Shown: positions 20,654 through 22,625 of the stretch, piece after piece
How positions within the stretch are numbered: the stretch's first letter is position 1
How the letters are laid out: every line of letters begins with the position of its first letter
NCBI GenBank assembly: GCA_947177825.1
Contig: CAMWWA010000001.1
Span: 1-22,625, forward strand
Direction: 5' to 3'
Length of the DNA: 22,625 nucleotides
Origin: an uncultured Clostridia bacterium
GTDB taxonomy: Bacteria; Bacillota; Clostridia; Christensenellales; Borkfalkiaceae
Translations under genes and position numbers: made by a program
Notes under the pieces: model-generated
Databases searched by the model: none
What the model was told of the DNA's origin: nothing
Seen by the model: only the letters and a program-made list of their open reading frames with translations

Positions 20654-22036
20654 ATGTTGGATTTATTTACTTACGATTACGCCAACCTGTCGGCGGCGGA
20701 TATAATCAATTTTATTAACACCGTAATAACCGCGCTATTCGGTCTGTTCCTGCTGTACAGAACGGTCTATATGATAGCCGGGCTGTTTTTACGCGTTAAA
20801 TATCCCGAAGCGAAAAACGAGCATACATACGCCTTTTTAATTGCCGCGCGCAACGAAAGCAAGGTAATAGGCAACCTTATAGAAAGTATATTAAAGCAGA
20901 ATTATCCCGCTGACAAGCTCACCGTTTTCGTGGTTGCGGACAACTGCACCGACGACACGGCGGAGGTCTGCCGTCAGCTGGGCTGTATAGTGTACGAGCG
21001 TTTCAACGACAGGCAGATAGGCAAGGGGTACGCGCTTAAATTCCTTACCGAAAATATTAAAAAAGATTACGGTATGCTTGCGTTCGACGGATACTTTATT
21101 TTCGACGCGGACAACCTTCTGGCGCACGACTACGTTTACGAAATGAACAAGGCGTTCGATAACGGAAACAAAATAGTAACCTCGTACAGAAACGTAAAAA
21201 ACTTCGATACGAATATCATTTCGGCAAGCTACGGCTATCACCAATACAGAAACACCCGCACCCTGCACATACCGCGCAGCAAATTTAATTTTTCCTGTAT
21301 GGTAACGGGCACGGGCTATTTGGTGGCAAGCGAAATTCTTAAAGACGGCTGGCGCTGGGAACTCATTACCGAGGATAACGAGTTTACCGCCGACAGCGTT
21401 TTGAATGGCTATCAGGTAGTTTTCTGTCAGGACGCGGAATTTTTCGACGAACAGCCCACCGACGTAAAGACGATGTGGCGTCAGCGCGTACGTTGGTCTA
21501 AGGGTATTTTGCTCACTTTCGTTTCGCATATCGGCAAGATTTTCAAAAACTTTTTAACGCCCGAAAGCAGCAACAGAAGGAGGGCGGAAGGGCGCACCGG
21601 ACAGAACGTCTTTCAGCGCAAGTTCACGTACTACGATTTATTCTGGCAGCTATTCCCCACGGCGCTTATTCTTTTCGTATGGCAGATTATGTACTATTCC
21701 GCAATACTGACCGTAAGCGTGGTTACCGATACGCCCGTGGGCACCGCGTTTGCAAACCTGGGAATTGCGGTTGCAAAATCCGTAATACAGCTGTACATAG
21801 TCACCTTTATACAGGTTATTCCCGTGGTGATATGCGAGTGGAAGCGCATTGTCTGCCACCCCGCAAAAAAGATTTTGTATATGTTCGCGTTTCCGCTTTT
21901 CGACCTTCTGAATATGCCCATAACGCTGGTTGCCCTGTTTACCAAAGTGGAATGGAAGCCCATACCGCATAACGATTCCACCGACATAGACAAAATAGAC
22001 CGTCTCAACGAAAAATACAACAAAAAAGAGCGCTGA
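20654..22036 (+). CDS. Membrane family 2 glycosyltransferase
   Basis: A 460-residue processive-type GT2 enzyme. One N-terminal helix (about 24-46) precedes the catalytic domain: FLIAARNESKVIGNLIESIL (61-80), VVADNCTDDT (93-102), the metal-binding DAD (151-153), the catalytic-base region TEDNEF (239-244) and the acceptor motif QRVRW (277-281, QxxRW). Four C-terminal hydrophobic stretches (about 331-356, 364-390, 405-417 and 418-430) follow. QxxRW is shared with cellulose, chitin and hyaluronan synthases and poly-GlcNAc synthases, so it may add several sugars; the product cannot be read from the sequence. It starts 10 bp after recO, likely read with it. Its last codons form part of the terminator. 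Confidence 0.88.
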   Translation: MLDLFTYDYANLSAADIINFINTVITALFGLFLLYRTVYMIAGLFLRVKYPEAKNEHTYAFLIAARNESKVIGNLIESILKQNYPADKLTVFVVADNCTDDTAEVCRQLGCIVYERFNDRQIGKGYALKFLTENIKKDYGMLAFDGYFIFDADNLLAHDYVYEMNKAFDNGNKIVTSYRNVKNFDTNIISASYGYHQYRNTRTLHIPRSKFNFSCMVTGTGYLVASEILKDGWRWELITEDNEFTADSVLNGYQVVFCQDAEFFDEQPTDVKTMWRQRVRWSKGILLTFVSHIGKIFKNFLTPESSNRRRAEGRTGQNVFQRKFTYYDLFWQLFPTALILFVWQIMYYSAILTVSVVTDTPVGTAFANLGIAVAKSVIQLYIVTFIQVIPVVICEWKRIVCHPAKKILYMFAFPLFDLLNMPITLVALFTKVEWKPIPHNDSTDIDKIDRLNEKYNKKER

Positions 22037-22056
22037 ATTCCAGCGCTCTTTCTTTT
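22025..22056 (+). terminator. Intrinsic terminator overlapping the glycosyltransferase stop codon
   Basis: AAAGAGCGCTG (22025-22035), AATTC loop, CAGCGCTCTTT (22041-22051), then CTTTT. The left arm contains the final Lys-Glu-Arg codons and most of the stop codon, so the end of the gene and the end of the transcript are fused. Confidence 0.88.
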
Positions 22057-22087
22057 ACCGTTATTGTAAAAATTTTCCTTAAAGTAC

Positions 22088-22116
22088 TTGAAAAAGCGCA
22101 CGCAATGGTTTATAAT
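22088..22116 (+). promoter_or_regulatory. Sigma-A promoter of ppdK
   Basis: TTGAAA (22088-22093), 17-bp spacer, TATAAT (22111-22116); start near 22123, giving a leader of about 34 nt with AGGAGG at 22145-22150. Confidence 0.82.
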
Positions 22117-22156
22117 AAAAAGGTCAGAAAACTAAACGTAATTCAGGAGGAAATTT

Positions 22157-22625
22157 ATGGCAAAAAAATATTGCTACCTTTTCACCGAAGGTAATGCAAA
22201 GATGAGAGATCTCTTGGGCGGCAAGGGCGCAAACCTTGCGGAAATGACGCATATCGGTTTGCCCGTTCCGCAGGGCTTTACAATCTCTACCGAAGCCTGC
22301 ACACAGTACTATGAGGACGGCAGACAGATTAACCCCGATATCCAGAAAGAGATTATGGAATATATCGTTAAGATGGAAAAGGTCTGCGGCAAGAAGTTCG
22401 GCGACAAGGAAAATCCTCTTTTGGTTTCCGTTCGTTCGGGCGCGCGCGCATCCATGCCCGGCATGATGGACACCATCTTGAACCTCGGTCTTAACGAAAC
22501 GGTTGTAAACACCATTGCCGCAAAGTCGGGCAACCCCCGCTGGGCTTGGGACTGCTACAGAAGATTTATCCAGATGTTCTCCGACGTCGTTATGGAAGTC
22601 GGCAAGAAATATTTCGAAAAGCTCA
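22157..22625 (+). CDS. ppdK: Pyruvate, phosphate dikinase (5' part only)
   Basis: The first 156 residues of an enzyme of roughly 870-890 residues that interconverts pyruvate plus ATP plus phosphate with phosphoenolpyruvate plus AMP plus pyrophosphate. In anaerobes it commonly serves glycolysis or gluconeogenesis. The nucleotide-binding N-terminus is clear: [20 protein letters not shown] (19-38), [10 protein letters not shown], and [20 protein letters not shown] (91-110) with the ATP-contacting Arg93. The phosphohistidine and pyruvate domains lie beyond the window. Start ATG 22157 has AGGAGG 6 nt upstream. It is a separate transcript with its own promoter. A gene for the PPDK regulatory protein is not in the window. 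Confidence 0.96.
   Translation, partial: MAKKYCYLFTEGNAKMRDLLGGKGANLAEMTHIGLPVPQGFTISTEACTQYYEDGRQINPDIQKEIMEYIVKMEKVCGKKFGDKENPLLVSVRSGARASMPGMMDTILNLGLNETVVNTIAAKSGNPRWAWDCYRRFIQMFSDVVMEVGKKYFEKL

Overview
The window reads as chromosomal DNA from a low- to mid-GC Gram-positive bacterium of the class Clostridia, probably an uncultured anaerobe. This rests on the block yqfC-yqfD-phoH-yqfF/pgpH-ybeY-era-yqzL-recO, which is typical of endospore-forming Firmicutes, together with pyruvate phosphate dikinase downstream, a SigB-like partner-switching operon, consensus sigma-A promoters and strong AGGAGG-type ribosome binding sites. I cannot name the genus. Nothing points to a phage, plasmid, insertion sequence, CRISPR array, tRNA or rRNA.

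Layout. (1) Positions 1-902, minus strand: citrate synthase, cut off by the window edge. (2) 1125-2861, plus: a four-gene, overlapping partner-switching operon of STAS anti-anti-sigma, a degenerate GHKL protein, a SigB-like sigma factor and a second GHKL protein. It is separated from the next gene by a shared terminator. (3) 2926-4875, minus: an eight-helix membrane protein with a Tyr-Glu-Gln-Pro repeat tail and a conserved-looking C-terminal cap. (4) 5272-6953, plus: an orphan PucR-type helix-turn-helix protein overlapping an S41 C-terminal processing protease. (5) 7005-7936, minus: a MinD-like/MinE-like pair. The MinD-like protein lacks both Walker A lysines and the MinE-like protein lacks the MinD-activating N-terminus. 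(6) 8167-14742, plus: a giant lipoprotein of about 2191 residues with a beta-rich body and BspA/InlB-like C-terminal modules. (7) 14830-20643, plus: the yqfC-to-recO cluster, preceded by a sigma-E-like promoter. (8) 20654-22036, plus: a membrane family 2 glycosyltransferase. (9) 22157-end, plus: the start of ppdK.

How the genes may work together. Block 2 is a self-contained switch: the STAS protein would release the sigma factor from an anti-sigma protein, and having two GHKL proteins (one without nucleotide-binding residues) is unusual. Block 7 combines sporulation (yqfC, yqfD), RNA metabolism (phoH, ybeY, era), cyclic-di-AMP breakdown (a pgpH that lacks its extracellular domain) and DNA repair (recO). 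Blocks 3, 4, 6 and 8 are cell-envelope genes whose exact roles the sequence does not settle.

The best candidates for something not well described are the double-GHKL sigma module, the co-degenerate MinD/MinE pair, the PgpH without its extracellular domain, and the giant lipoprotein. I found no clear new defence system or mobile element.
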